64,000 nucleotides of DNA from Pegea sp. RAD2-039. Its lineage: Eukaryota > Chordata > Thaliacea > Salpida > Salpidae. Where the stretch lies: positions 2,041,001-2,105,000 of the forward strand of contig JAQGEQ010000192.1 in the NCBI GenBank assembly GCA_034620365.1. Direction: 5' to 3'. This document shows, in pieces, positions 39,421 to 54,819 of this stretch. A program made the translations under genes and the position numbers. Each line of letters opens with the position of its first letter. Positions within the stretch are counted from its first letter, which is position 1. A model generated the notes under the pieces. It saw only the letters and a program-made list of their open reading frames with translations. It was not told the DNA's origin and did no database searches.

Positions 39421-42400
39421 CCTTTTCCACAAAACTTTATGTTTCATTATCAACTGACATTTCAGTTTGTAGTAATATTATTTTAAAAATAAGAACAAAT
39501 TGACCTTGTATTTGGGCATAACTATTTGTATTTAAATAATAGCTGGAAGTTTTCATCTATATTTGCATATTTAAGAAAAACAACATGATGTAGAAAACGT
39601 AAAATAAATGATTATCATTCATAAGGTATGGATTAGATATACATCATATATAATCACTTTGTAATTTTATAGTTATACATGAAAAGATTCAATATTCAGC
39701 ATGCAGAAAATAAAAAATCTGAGAATTTAACATAATTTGCCAAAGGGCTTTTGAAAGATTACATTCAATAACGCAACAGATGAAAAAGCTTCAAACCACA
39801 AAGATTAAGCTAGCAAATATAATTTACACGTGCCTATAAAGTATTTCTATTTACTTTGTTTGATTTAATAACAGTTAATATTTTGGACCAATTAAGTTTG
39901 AAACAGTATATTTTAGTGTTTTTGAATAAAGCAAAAAGCTTTAATAATATTTTGTATCTGAAAAAATCTTGTTTTTTTCACACAATCAAACCAGCAAACT
40001 CTAAAAGTATTTTAATCAATCGCTTTCACAAGCATAGCTTCATTCACAGTTTTTTTAGGTAACAGTGGCTTATTATGTTGGTTTTCTTGTATGAAATTTC
40101 TGGTTTCCACTATAGCCATCTTATAAAGACACATTCTTTGGTGTTATGATAAAAGAAGTTATATATTGAAGCTCATTATTAAAAAAGAAAATAGATAATC
40201 TACATCTTGTGAAATGATTTGTCACATGATACTGCGCTTACACCTATCGCTTTCATTCCACCCAAACACCTCAACGATTTTTCGTTTTAAGCCATGAACT
40301 ATGTTGAAAACCCTATCTTTCTACTTAAGTAGCTGTAACAGGTGTTCATCACTTAGATTAGCATCAATTACTATTAAATGTGGTAAATATAGCAGTTTGA
40401 CAACTTTTATCGATGGTAAGAGTTAATATTTGTCTTTTATGCCTCTGTCATTATATGTTATTGCTAAAGTTGTGTCTTTTATTTCTGAAATCAATACTTT
40501 GGTTGTCCAATGAATTGCTAAGTTCATCTTTTTAATATCAAAATCTACTGCAATTTTGATCTTTAGTCAAAGGTTATGGTAAAACTATTTAATAATTATC
40601 TAAATATATCAGTTTACAGAAAACTTTCAATTTTAAATACAATTTCAACATCTACCATGTATTTATTTAAAATCTAAGATAAATGAAAAAACGAGAAATA
40701 AGCGTTTAAACAGAAAAATAAATTAAATGTATTAAAGAATTGAATTGAAAGAAATTTATATTTGATGCAAGTTTTTCATGAGGATTTATATCTTACTTCC
40801 AGATTATTTAATTGTTTTTTGGTAGGAGAAACCAACAAGACTTACATAATAATCAACTGCTCATGATATTTACACATATTTGTTGTTTAAAGGTCTAGCA
40901 GACTTCCCTATGACACCGTTAGGCTTCTTTCTTGTCAACTAATCGCTAAAGAATTCAAGTGCGATTTACAAACACTAAACATTAAGTTACGTAAGAAAGT
41001 ATGAACGATTGGCTTAGGTTGAATAAGGATTAAATTACAAAACTTAGATGGCCACTAATAAAGCGTGCTAAAGACAGATACGCAGTACTGAAATAATTAC
41101 TTTTGCCTGACGATACTTTGCAATTATGTTCGTAAATATTTGAAGATACCCATAAAAAGACGGAGCAGGTCTTGAGCAGGACAGTCTATTGAGCAAACAT
41201 TTATTCGTGTGGTTGGATACTTCTCGAATATCTCGATGATTAAGTGCTTTGAATTAATTAAATAATATTTTTTCGTTGCAATGGTGAAAAAGAAAAACGA
41301 AATTTTTGTGTAACAGTAGTGATTCACCGGCAATAAAGAACTGAACATCGATCTTTCAACGTATAGAAGAGTCATTCTTGATTAATATTTCACTTTAAGG
41401 ACTTTGATAAAACTGATTTATTAAAATATTAAAATGTTAATTGAATATGCTTGTTGAACATGATTAATAAAACTTTCATACAGTTTTCAATCAAATAATT
41501 TCAAAAAAATATTTATATCATCAAATTAGATATATTTATTATAAAATCAAATAACAGATGTCTGAATAAGTATTTTTTTCTTATTTAATGCAACAAGTTT
41601 TATCACCATTTTCGTACAAATTATTCATTGACTTTTTGAAATAAATCTATAAATATCCCAAACAAATAGAAAATTTACAAAAAAAGTACCTTGAACAAGT
41701 TCCAAGCAACGTTAATGCTAAAAAATTGGATTGGCTTAAAAACGTCAGAATTATCTTTAACTTAATAAGTGCTTTTTAGCCAACAATTTAAAAGAAGTTT
41801 TTTTAAATGTTTCCTTTTTGTATATAGGTGAATGTGGCGAATTAGTATTTGACTTTAGACCCCTAAGTGAGAGTAATTTAAAGTTTTCTAATTGAAAAAA
41901 GGAAAGATTTATTAGATTATGTCTAAGATTTCATCGTTGTACTCATCAGATTAGAACAAAAATGTGTTTTTATAATGATTCATTTCATAAATAGTTCAAC
42001 TTAAACTAGTAGAAACAGTTTAGAAAGTTTATAAGTCTCAAAGACCGTTCGAAAAATGAATTAGCTGCAAGATTAGTATTAAAATAAACATCAATTCTTG
42101 CTGAAAATTAGTGAAATATTAAACTGAATCATTTATTTTACATTAATTAAAAGCAAATCAATTTCTTAAGACACATTTTGATCAGAGACTTCTTCAGCAA
42201 GGCTCGTTTCGCTTATCGAAACAGGTTGAAGCTAAAAATAAACTTTCAAGATCTTAGGTGGGTAACCGTCACTCGTCACATTTATTTTATCAGATTTTTT
42301 TGGATAAATTTCAACATGCTTCTACCACAGACCACACTGACTGCATTATCCGGTTTCCCTCTGTTGTTGCAAGCGGTAAATCAAATAGCGTCATGCACAG

Positions 42401-45400
42401 GTCTGGATATTAGACACAAATACAATAGTTTTATCACATTAATACTTACACTCTAGTGAATCAGTAGATAAAGATAAGATCTTACATGGATGTACAACTG
42501 CTCTGTAATCTTTTTCCGCTCTTTCAACTCTTATTTCGTCTTTACAAGGTCAAATTATAACTTATAAAATAAAACTTCAATAATATCAGATGATAAAAAC
42601 ATAATTTTTTTTGCAGGTGACAAAGAAAAAGTTTTTTAAATTGTGCAAGTTTGAGCCGAATGATCTTTTCAAAGCAGTTTCATCAGCATGTCGCTTTAAT
42701 GATGTTTTGAGGGAGGTTAAGTGAAAGAAAAAAACCTTTTCTGTCTCCACCTTACAAATACTTCTACCGCCAACAATGCCAGTCATTCACGGAAACATTC
42801 TTGTTGCTAGCAGTTAAAGATATCATGAAATTAATCTTTCAAACTTATTTAGTAGCTCTAAAGTCAGTTTATGGCAAAAATTTCTGTCAAAGTTACTTAA
42901 TACGTCAATGGAGAAATTCACTATATCTACTGCAGATGTGATAAAGACTTATTTCAGTTATTTGAGATAATTTAAGATCTAATTTCAGTAATTATCCTCG
43001 CCAATGTGAGCACCATCAAAAACACTTTTCTTTTTTTGTTTGTTTTTCAAATTTTACATTTGATAAAAGTAATTGTTGCACCCGTTTAAATATATTTAGG
43101 AAAAAATTTCAATTACTTGAATTCAAATTTATACTACTAATTTTGGTTTATTCATTTCTTTGATACAATTTCAACCAAGCAATAATTTGAATTCAATCTT
43201 GCTACATTAGCCTTCTTTTTTATAAAACGCTTATGATTTAAAGAAATAGTTTGCTTAAGTTTGCATCAAATTCATTTTTATAAATTTTGTATAAAGAAGA
43301 ACAAAATATGAATGCATTTCTTGAAGCTGAGATGTCAATTGTTATATTTCAAACAATGCACTTAAAAAAACTTCTTTTTTCAAGAATTTTTATACTCTTT
43401 GAAAAGCTTCATGGACAAATTTATAAATGGGCTGAAATTTTGTAGCTTCAAAAATGAAAAGTGTTTGAAAATAACTTGTAAATACATCAAATTATTTTAT
43501 CACTTACTTAAATTTCTACAAGTATCTCTTTGTTAATCAATATAAAATTAAATTTAAAATAATATTAACCACTATAAATGGTTTAAGTGGAAAATTCTTG
43601 CTTAAATCTTTGATAAAAAGTGAACAATTTGATTTAAATATTTAAAAATGTCATAAGGATTAACTACCATTCACCAATCGAATGAGCAAAGTTTCTTTAT
43701 TTGCTTGAAAGTTAAAATTTTTCTACAAGATTTATGAGGATTTTTAGTAGGTTGCGCTTACAAGTGCTTGTCAAAAAACTTTGTTATAAATTACCTTCAA
43801 ACTTTCTACTTTTATGGTGTGTGAGATATTCTGTTACAGCTTAGTTCTATTTGTAAGATGTCAAAAAATCACTTCTAACATCATGTTAGTTTTTACTAAC
43901 TGATATATCTGTTGAAAAAAATAATATCTATCTGCATAAAAAAGAAATGACTTCTAAGGTAAGTTTTATATTACTCGAAATCGTTTAAAACAATCTTCAA
44001 TGCCGACGCCTAAATCATAAAGCGTTTAGTGAAACTCAAAGCCTTAAAGATTGTAAGGTGCAAACATTAAGTAAAAATCAGTTCAATTAACTTGTGTAAA
44101 TTTTTAACCAGATACTAACTTAATAAAAAACACATTTTTGAATATTTATCTTAATCTAATAACAATAAGAAAATAATCTTATCTTTTATAATGTTCAAGA
44201 TTTTTATTATTTTCGTAAAATTCATATTTTTACGTAAAAACAAAACTCATGTAAATGAATCACATTTTCTTATCGTAAGTTTATAAGATTTACTACTTTA
44301 TATCAAAAAGTAATAAAAATTTAGTTTTATTATTTTGTAGCTTATCAAAACCCTTTAAACACAATCTGTTAGAATATACCAATGATCAAAGTCTTCATAA
44401 GCAACAACATTAAAGCAAGTCACCAAAAAGTTGTTTGAAGAACAAGTTCAAATACAAAACGTTTAAAATTTATGTAGAAAATTGATCTAGTTCACTACCC
44501 TTGGCAAAGCTCTAATCGATTGTCTTATCACAATACTATGTCCCTGTTGAGATTAAAGTGTCTGATTCAGACTTCAATTACGAATTAGTCGAAAGATATT
44601 GAGTGACTTGTGAGTTTGCTTAGCGCCACCCGTGCTTTTCATCAATATCTGAGCATTATTTCAAATAGATGCTTGCAATCTTGCTATATAACCTCACAAT
44701 TAATTTTGCAACGAATACCAGATCAGAAATTGGTATTTTTTGTGGCTTTACTTTATCAAAATATTTAATCATTTAAACAAATCGACTATAAAGAAAATCT
44801 TCTTTGTTTTGTCACGTGATTTTTCATCGGGTAAATTTCTATCTTCGTTTAGTAGTTTTTGTATAGAAGTTTTACGAGATTTTTTATTGTAAATCTTATT
44901 TGTTTTTATCTAAATGTCTATCAATGTTCAATCAATGATGATCTAATTCAAGCTAACTAATCAATTAATCCTTGCTACAAAAAAACTGATTAATCGTCAA
45001 TTTGTGGAGCTTTAATATAATTTTAAGCAATCAAAAGATTTTAAATAGTTAAGCATCTTCATTTTGTAATTAAGAATTTAAATCGGATTTTCTAGACAAA
45101 CCCTTTAAAGGTTTTGCATCTTTGAAAGAATAAGCAGATCGTTAGTTATTTTAGTAAGTTGTACAATCACTAGAAATAAAAAAGCTTTAAATCACAATGG
45201 CTAAACATGCTTGCTATTGTTAAAATGAAATAACAGACGTCGTTCTTCAAAGGCTCCTACTTATTTTGCTAGATGATTTTATAAGACAATATAAACCTGC
45301 AAATGAGTAATTGCTATTTTAAAGTGTTTTTACTCAAACAAAAATTTTCTTTTCAGAACATTTGTTTAAATTTGTCCAACATTTGTTAAATATAATTGAA

Positions 45401-48400
45401 CAGTTTGTAGAATTATCAATGTTTTTAATTCTCGTTTTTATGTTCATTAAGTCTTGGTTACAAGGAGAAAGTAGTCTGACAAATTAAATATTGATCTCAT
45501 TGTAATTAGTAATAGCCAATATACCACCAGCACTTTCGAATGATTAAAAAATTAACTTTTTCAAAATCTCAATAGTTTGGCTGCTCTTATGAAAGCAGAG
45601 AAAATAGAACCAACTAATCCATGTTGGTGGCTTTTAATTTGCGGTTATTTCTCATTCTAATGCAAATAAAGGTATCTACTGAGCAATTAAATTCAAGTTA
45701 TATGACAAACAGAAACTTGGAATTAATATAACCTTCATTTAAGTTGATGATAGTCTGGTGAAAACGTGTGGCTCAAATACGCTCTTTAAGAAGAAGAAAG
45801 ATTTGAAATATCTGGTTTTTAAGTCGAACGCAAGAAATGATTTTTCATCAGTGTCTCATGAAGTCAAGTAGTTCGTGATCGAATAAGATTTTATTTCAAT
45901 CAGTTCTGACCAAGTAGCTTTTCGTGGTGAATCTGTATAAACTATTTGCTATTATAAATATTCCGATTTCTTTTCTTATTCTGTCTGATATTTGTAATGC
46001 AAATAATTCCACACTAAGGTGACCATCTCCTCTAAGACCAAGCAGCTTTACATATATCATATTACATGTCTAAACATAAAATGAAACAATTTATGTAAAG
46101 AAGGTTCAGATGCGATGAATAACCTCCTAGTGACATGTGGATTAAAGCTACATCATCTTTACAGCTTAAAAACGATTTTTTAAGTTTTTTCGATTACTAC
46201 TAAACTTGTATAAGTTTTGAATCAATAAGTCTGCTAAGTACAATCATAGACTTTCATTTTTGTGATATTATTTCTAAAATAAATAATTAAAAACTTTCTT
46301 TGTTGAGTACCAACACTCATTCAAAATTGACACGCAGTTTAAAAACACATTTTATTCAATTTTAACTTTATGCATCTTAATCTATTCAAATGAAGTCTTT
46401 AGTCTGATGACGTGACCTTACCAGATACAAAGAGTGCTGTTAAGAATTGGAAAATTAATTTTTCTTAATTCAGTAAAATATTCAGCTGCAGTTAAAGGTT
46501 ATCACAACTATCAAAGTAAAACTGTTTGTTAATTATACTTCTACTTTTCAACTTTGAAATGTGCATCAACACAAAAAAGCTTATAATTTAAGTAGCCGAA
46601 ATATTTTGTCTTAATATCATCAGTATTAAAAAGAATTTTAATTAAGTTTTACTGTAAATATGGCAAGTTGATATTGATTGAAACTTTAAAATAAAAAGGT
46701 TAAAAACATAGTTTTAAAAAACATTACTACCCTTAAAGTACAATATTTATTTATTCAAAACAAAATATTTTGAGGTAGTCAGGTAAACTTCTATCAATTA
46801 ATTATTTTTATAATTTTGAATGTTTCATAATGTACTGCAAACACTTTTTCTTTTTTCTTAAACCAACTGTATGTTTTAGATAGAATCTTTTAGAACACTT
46901 CATTTAAACATATCACCTTATTTAATGAGCTTTTCAACTGAAATTAATGCTTCAAGCTAAAACAAACGAAGGTTTATGTTTGCTAAATATAAACAAGATG
47001 AAAGTTTTTTACTCACATTACATAAGACAAAAATAATTAAAAACTGATAGTTAACTAATTTCTTCAAAGTTTTTCTTTTGGGAGACTATTTATTGCTTTG
47101 TTCTAATGTTTTCTAAACAACAAAGTTTTGAAATTCAAACGTTTAATTTCAATTGAAACTGATCTTGGCTTTTAGTTGAGAAACATTTTAACAATAATGT
47201 TTGTTCAACGAGTTTAACTTTAATGCTAAATATAACAATAATACAGACGAATTAGTTTTCTTATAATTAAACAAACCTACTTCAAATAATTTGTAAATAT
47301 TTTTCAAATTAAAAATTTAAATCAATCAACAGTAAGTAAAATATTAACTTTGTCACGTTTTAATAACAAGTAGAACAACATGTAATCAGCCTAATTCTTA
47401 ATTCTAGCTACAAACTTTTCTTTAATCAGATATTTGCACTGATTTATGAGAAATAGAAGATTTGTTGAACGCAAACGATTACAACTTCCAGCTGCCTGAA
47501 GAAATTAGTATTTCAATTTTTTAAGATTTACATCAGAGAGGTTAGTGTTGAAATGTGAGCCGAAAAGCTTCTATAATCCCAAAAACTTATTCATAAAAAA
47601 CTGTTGTTACGTCATCAAACTAGCCTCTTTCGATTGAACGATTTTACTTATGTTCTACAATTTATTTTTTTATTACAAAGTGATATGTTACAATCTCTCA
47701 AACCTTTAGATGCTGGGCAATGTTTTACAGATTTGTACGATAAGTTTTTGATATAAATTAAAAGCTTTGAAATTGTGAACACTAAAATATCTTTACAATT
47801 TAAATGTATTAAGATAATTATAGAGCTAGTAGATATTATAAAAAATTATTTCAAATTAATAGTTTTTTAAAGATTTGCTTAAAAATAACATCTTTGTGAA
47901 TTATGATTAATTATTGAGAACTGTTGATACAGGCTTTTCTATATTTAAATTTTCAATTTAATTAAACTTAAAAGAAAGTCGGATCTTTATTAAGTAATTG
48001 TAAATAGCTTTATTTTCAATAAAATGATCTGAAAAAAGCAAGGGGAAAAATAATTGTTGTAAGAGACGATTATAAGAACAAAACTGAAGTAATAGCTTTT
48101 TTTGTTTTATTCTTTCAGCAGTCTACGAACACATTCCAAGCTCAAACGTCATACTAAATGCGATTTTTTACATTACGCATTTAAAATTTTCATTTATTAA
48201 GTTGGTTTAACTTGTTTGATTCAATGATATCTGATAGATTTTTACATCTGGAACATTTAAATATACAAAAGCTAAATTTAAATTTGTATTGAAAACTTTA
48301 AAAGTTGGTTTTTAAAAACTTCAATAGTTTTACATTTTATCGAATCGTGAAGACTTAATAGAATATTTTTCGTGTTACACATTTTCTTCTGATTACTTTT

Positions 48401-51400
48401 TAGTATCTACCTTCTCTAAAAGAATATTTTAAAGTTTATATCTATACAACTTTATCAAAATTTGAGGATATTTTTAGCATATAAGCTAAATAATTTCATC
48501 ATCAAATTAGATACATCAATAAGAATCTATAGTGATATCTAGGATATATCTTGTTATGTGATGAAATTTAATAGAAAGTCCTAAATGAAACTTTTCTGTA
48601 AAATTGCTAACTTTAATAAACGTCTTTAAGGTGTTTAATTCTGCAAATCAGTTTCAGCTGTTTTTAAATTAATTTTGAAAGATATAAATTATTTAATTTA
48701 ATTTTTTATTAAGCTAATTAAGATGCGTTAATTTAACTAGCTATAATCTCTAAATACAAAATATTGAAAATTACCTGAGCTTTTAACATACTGCAATAAG
48801 TTATTTTAAGTTAGAAAATTAAATAAGTGTTTATTATTTTAAGATGCATATTTCACATACTTTTAACCAACTTTCGATCAGAAATAAAGGTAATTTGATA
48901 ATCTTATTATATTAAAGTAAAAGAATTGATTTTTTATCATAAATTTTCTATTAATGAAATTCGACTTAACTCTAAATTAACATTAATGTGTTTTTTAAAT
49001 CTGTAGATTTAAGCTTGGCTAACCTTAAGTTAAAAATTATAAATAAACTAGAAAATAAATCTAATTTATATAAAGCGTTTTAAACTTTTTGAAATTCCAA
49101 AGTCAGTAACAACATTTTTGTGGATGTCTTCATAAAAGTACAACTTTCAAAAAATTATTTTTGTTTTTCTTTAGACTTTCAAATAGAAATTGTCATAGAT
49201 TAGATTTTTTGGGTTTGACTACTTTTGTTGCGTATCTAGATTTTGGTATTTTTGTTATTAGACATTATCTGCAGTAAGTTGATATGTATGTCATTAGAAG
49301 CAAATTTTCCCTTCACTTGTTTATTTCCAAAATTTAGACCATCTCAAATAGATCTACTTAGCTTTAGCTGAAGGTTGCTTTGTCAAGCGACTAATTACTG
49401 TTTCCATATCTTCTGAACAACTAAAAAAAGAGATGTCTATTTATTAATCAAAATTTTAAATTAATTGATTATCTGAATTTATTTATTTTATTTTCAGTCT
49501 AGGTTGATCTGTAAGCCAATAATTTTATAGGTTATTTTTTTCATCAGTAAAAGAATAAGTAGAGATCTGGCAACTAGAAGGGGAATTTGGGCGTCATCTC
49601 AACTGAGTTTGTTATGATCAGAGGCTCTTACGACTTATTTAGTAGTTATTATGTAGACAGACCAACAAACAATACACTTTCTATGCTTTTTTGTTATTCC
49701 AATAATACATCAGATGATTTCATCAGTACGCATAAGCGTAGAGCTGAGATGAACTAAGATGGAAAGTCTTCTCATTGCCTGAAAACGTGGAGTTTTTAGT
49801 CTTTAAGACGCAACTAAACGTTTTTCATAATTCTCAAAATCCCACAACTTAATAACAATCTAAAAATACAAAACATATCTTGGGTTTTTCTCAACAAAAA
49901 TCGTGACCGGTATTCCATGTCTACAGGCTTGTTAGATTGTTCTTGATAAAGCAAAAGCCCTTTTTGTTTTAGGAGAGAATAATTAGAAAATTCATTTTCA
50001 CAGCGAATATTTCAATTTTCTTATTTTCGTCCTCGTATTTCAAGCTGTTTAACAGCATAAAACTTTATTTTTGATTAGTTTTTACCCTTATTAACATGAT
50101 TTGTACAAAAACAGTGTCAACAGTCGACTATTACTGATAGAGCGAAAGTTTATAGAAAAATAGACTTCTAAATGTTTGGAAAACTCCTTTTTTTCAATCT
50201 TATTTCATTTATTTTTAAAAACTTTATCAATTTTTATATATTTGTTTTGTCTAGCACCAGATGAAGTTAGATATCTTCAACATTTCTGAAAAATTGTTTA
50301 CCATTTTAAGTGAAATATTTTCACATATCTAACTTCCTAACAAGGATTAAAATACTTTATAATACAAAAAACCATAAAAATAGCTTTTAAGTATAAAACC
50401 AAACTTTCATTTTTAAGAAATTTGTTGAATTTTAAGTCATTCGTAATTTAACAAATATTTTTGAAAGGTTGTTAAAGTTATATGAAAAATAAAACTTAAC
50501 ATTCTACATTATGTAATAACAAGTTGGAAATAAGAGCTTGTTTAAAACGACCTTGTGGTTGTTATTTTGCTTCAAGCTGAGTTGTTTATAAAACAAGAGC
50601 TTTGGAATTCATTGAGAACAAAGAGACAAACTTTCATCACTTCATTTACTTCATATGTCAATTTCAAGAAACAAATTTGTTGTCTGTTCAAGTTTCTGTC
50701 TTTATCCGTCGACAAGTCGCTGCGTTAATCAACATATGTCACGACTTTGTTGACGTCAAGGTTTTTAGGGATACAAGGTTTTGATTGAAATTCAAAGCAG
50801 TAAGCAAATAAGAAAAACAAAATGTCATTCTAACATTGATAGTCATTTCAAGATTTTTTTCCCAAAATTGTAGTTGACCTCTAACTAAAAATGTAATTAC
50901 AGTAGCAGATTAAATTAATGTTAAAGTTACTTTTTGTTAATTTAAACTTCCGATAACTTGCATTTTGTTTGACATTTTAAAATAGAAGTGTTTTCTATTA
51001 GTCGAATCATCTTTATATTGAAGTTTTGTTTTAAATATTTATGATAGCTTATTTTCAGCCATGCAATTGATGTACGTCAACTGAAGCTTGATTCCCTATT
51101 TATATTTTCTGTAGAGAATACAAGCACATATCAATATGGTCTAGTATCAATAATGTATTCTGTCACCAACTGTCTTGCTGCGTTGTAAGTGAAATCTTAA
51201 TACAATATCGTGATACTAAATTATTTTTCAGGAATCAGCTTACTTTGAAATTTGTTAAATGTAGAACAGAAAATTTCAATGATATCAAATTCATGTAAAA
51301 TTGTTCAAATGTTATTCATGTTAACATGATTTCAAGTTTGTTTTATTATTTCAATAAAGCTGTTTAAACAAAATTGTTGATTTAGTACTAAACATCTTGA

Positions 51401-54400
51401 ATCTTTAAGGTGAAAGAACAATAAACAAACTCACGTCAGACGACATTAAAGTGCTGTACTTAGATGAAACTCTGCTTATAGTAAACCGTCGGCATTCACA
51501 CCTCTCTTATCTATAAAGAATCCTAAATTGAATTTTCATAGTCAATTATATCTAAACACTAGCGTTGAAACTTTTATGAGTTGTTGTTTTATGATCGAAA
51601 CATGAGATTACTATCACTTTACGATTGTGTTTATTGTGTTAGGCCAGATAAATACGTTCTGTATTTACTTGACTTGATGATAACTTTTAAGTTTAAAGAT
51701 CTTGAAGATTGTAAAAGAAGCTTCTATATTCTTTATTATTCCTTCAATTGACGGTCTCTTTGCTTTCATAGCACAAACTTGATGACACTTTTTTGCAATT
51801 TGACATATATGGTTGAGCTGATTTTATACAGGAATTATGTTCGCTTATTTATAGATATAAAGCTATTTTCGGATGACAACTTCTATATATATAAGCAGAT
51901 AAGAACTTGAAAGAGTTTATCCGATAAAAAAGAAAACAGAATAAAACTATCATAAAGTTAGTACGAAAGCCGTAGGTAACTTTGAAGTTGTCTGTGTTTC
52001 AAAGTTGAAATATTGTTAAATATACATTAAAGTTTCTATGTTTAAAATGAAGTATCAATACAGATAAAATGCTCTTTACCTCAGCTAATAAAATTTTAGA
52101 TGAAATAAGCTTGCCATTTAAACAAAAATAACAAAAAAATTAAATTTATTAAAAATATAGTTCTATAGCAAATATAAAATGATTACCTAATTCAGATATA
52201 GTTTATACATTACTATTAGTTGATTATAATGTTAGTTGTTATTATTAATATTTATAACTTATTACTAGTTGTTACTGTAAATAATCACAGTTTTGGTTTT
52301 TACGTTGATAATATTTTAAATTTAAAGTCTTAATTTTTTAATTACATTATCAAATGAATTCGAAACATTAAGTTTTATAAAAACGGAAAATAGAAATAAA
52401 AGTGAAATAATTGTTTGAAGATTTTTGTGGGTAAATTTCTAGATTATTTATGTCGATGTTATGCTTCAAAGCAGTATTAGAAATAAATTGTTCAAGTTTC
52501 CTTATCACTACTTTAATATGTTACACTTAATTAACATTTTTGGCAGTTACTGAAGTAGACTTTAGGAAAACGAGTTAAAAATATGCCATTATCCAAAAAG
52601 TAGTAAAATTATAAGCACTGTCAATAAGTAAAATTAGTTTTAAGTTTTGTTAAGATTTAAGATAAGAGGACAATTTTGAAATATGAAAATATCATTAATA
52701 TAACAACAAGGTTAACAGCAGCACACCTTACATTAGAAAAATTGGATATAGATTTTGTGAGGTTTTGATGAATTTTTTTTGTCAAAATTTTTAAGGATGA
52801 CTTGTTTAAGCGAATTATTTTTAAGGCGTTTCCATCACTTTTTGTAGCTTTATTTGAATTAAAGAGGATTATGTCTTAAACCTTTTATTAGTCAGTTAAC
52901 ATAATTATTTAGTCTATTTTATTCAACGCGTGGCTGTGAGTTACAAATCCAACAGCTAATAGCGAACATGTTAAACTAGATAGAATTATAAAGCATTAAG
53001 CACAAACACTTGATCCCAATTGCAAAGCTTTGTACCGCCAACCACCTCAAACCTTCTTGGTTACTAGGACGCCACAACGCCCAGCATATTCATTTTCATT
53101 TTAGAAAATATTTAATGTGACAACGTGAGTTACCGAATTAGATACTAGTAGAACATTTAAAGTATATATTATTTATTTTAATTTTTTGGGTTTCTTATAT
53201 TAACTACTCTTAATACAAAGTTTGTAATAGAAAGCAAATTTCAGTTCTAGTTTTTAAATCTAACATGTAACGCTAACTGTAATATGACTCTTCAAATCTA
53301 TAATTTATCAAACGTGATATATTAGAAAAATGTATAATCGATTAAGAAAACCAGTAGTATCAGTTTTCATTTGAAATAAAGTCAAGGAGACTGATATATT
53401 GTCACAAGAAACTGACTTCTTTCAGATGTGTACAATTTTTATTTAAAAAGCTTCTTGACTAATGACTTTCAATTAAACATTTTACTCAAAAAATTAGGAA
53501 ATTGTCACTTATATATAGCTTTTACCGATTAATATGAAAGCTTAAGCAGCTGGTTTGAAATAACGCGGAATGAATTTCATTTCCATTAAATTTTCAAAGA
53601 TCAAAAGCTCAGCATAATGTGTAGAAAGCCACATTTGATAAGGTAAAGAAAACATAAGACTCTGTTCAACTAGTACCTACCTGAATCGGATAACTTTCCT
53701 TTAAAAAGCTTTAATCTTTCATCTTAGACAGGTGTTCAAACTATATTAAAAGCAAAAATCTTAACAATATCACTTAAGCTCGGTCAGGGACAATTTACTA
53801 TTGCAAGTTGATACGCTTATTAAAATCGTTTGTAGTTTTGAAGTTCGATAAAAAACTTCAACTTGTCACCTTATCAAATCTACATGTTAATTTTAAAAGT
53901 CTAAATAACTTCATGGTCAAATTGTAGCACAAATTTGTAACTTTCACTTCTAATTTTTCAAATCAACAGCAGAAAACTATTTAGAAATCATTAATTCGAA
54001 AACGAGCTTCCGTTCTGCTACTGTTAAGCTATACAAATAATTTTGCAAAACTATACATATTTACTTATGTCGTTATCTAACAATATAATAAGTTTAAATT
54101 AAACAAATGTTGTTGTTTTTTGTTAATTACGATTTCCTTGAATTTTGCATTCATAAGTTTCAGTTCCTATTCCTTATGAAAACAGAAAAGTTTTAAATTA
54201 GATAGTAATCTTCAGCTAACGTTTAAGAGCAATATAAACTAAATTTTCCATTTTAATGAAAGTTGGTTTTGTCAATTTATAATTGTTGTTAATTTTTTAT
54301 CAGTAATTTTAATTGCTTATATACTTATGTATATAATAGGTAAGTTCATTTTTGAAATCAACAACCGCCTTAAAAATAAAATTGACAGAAAGTATTCACC

Positions 54401-54819
54401 AATACGTAAGTTATACTTAAGTGTTTTCGCTTAAACATGTTTTTGTTGAGTTACCATCTAAATCTGACATAAGTAATAAATAACTTTAAGTAATATCTAT
54501 ATAGATATATTTAACTTTTAAAGGATTTTAAGATTAGATAAAGGCTGAAAAGGTTATAGCAGAAGATTCTGATCATTTAAAAAGTATAATAATAGGGGAG
54601 CTATAAATTACAATGTCTGCAGATCTTCTGATTTTTATTTACATCAAGCTGTTTTTCAGTCATGATTTTGGTTTCTTTAATTTCTTAAAATCATGTATCA
54701 AAATAATTTTCAACTAGAAATCTTGTCTCGTTTAAGTACAAGTATGTTAAAGCAGTTCTTATTTGCTCGTGAGATTTTCAGCTACAAGAAAATATCTTAA
54801 TCATCAAGGTTCTGACAAA

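Noticed and set aside
42178-42456. 92-codon plus-strand ORF
   Set aside because: It starts at TTG, has no recognisable domain, and nearby splice sites do not join it to other coding sequence.
51496-51503. TCACACCT, the T-box half-site, as an autoregulatory site
   Set aside because: An 8-mer of this composition is expected about once by chance on both strands of 64 kb, and only this copy was noted.
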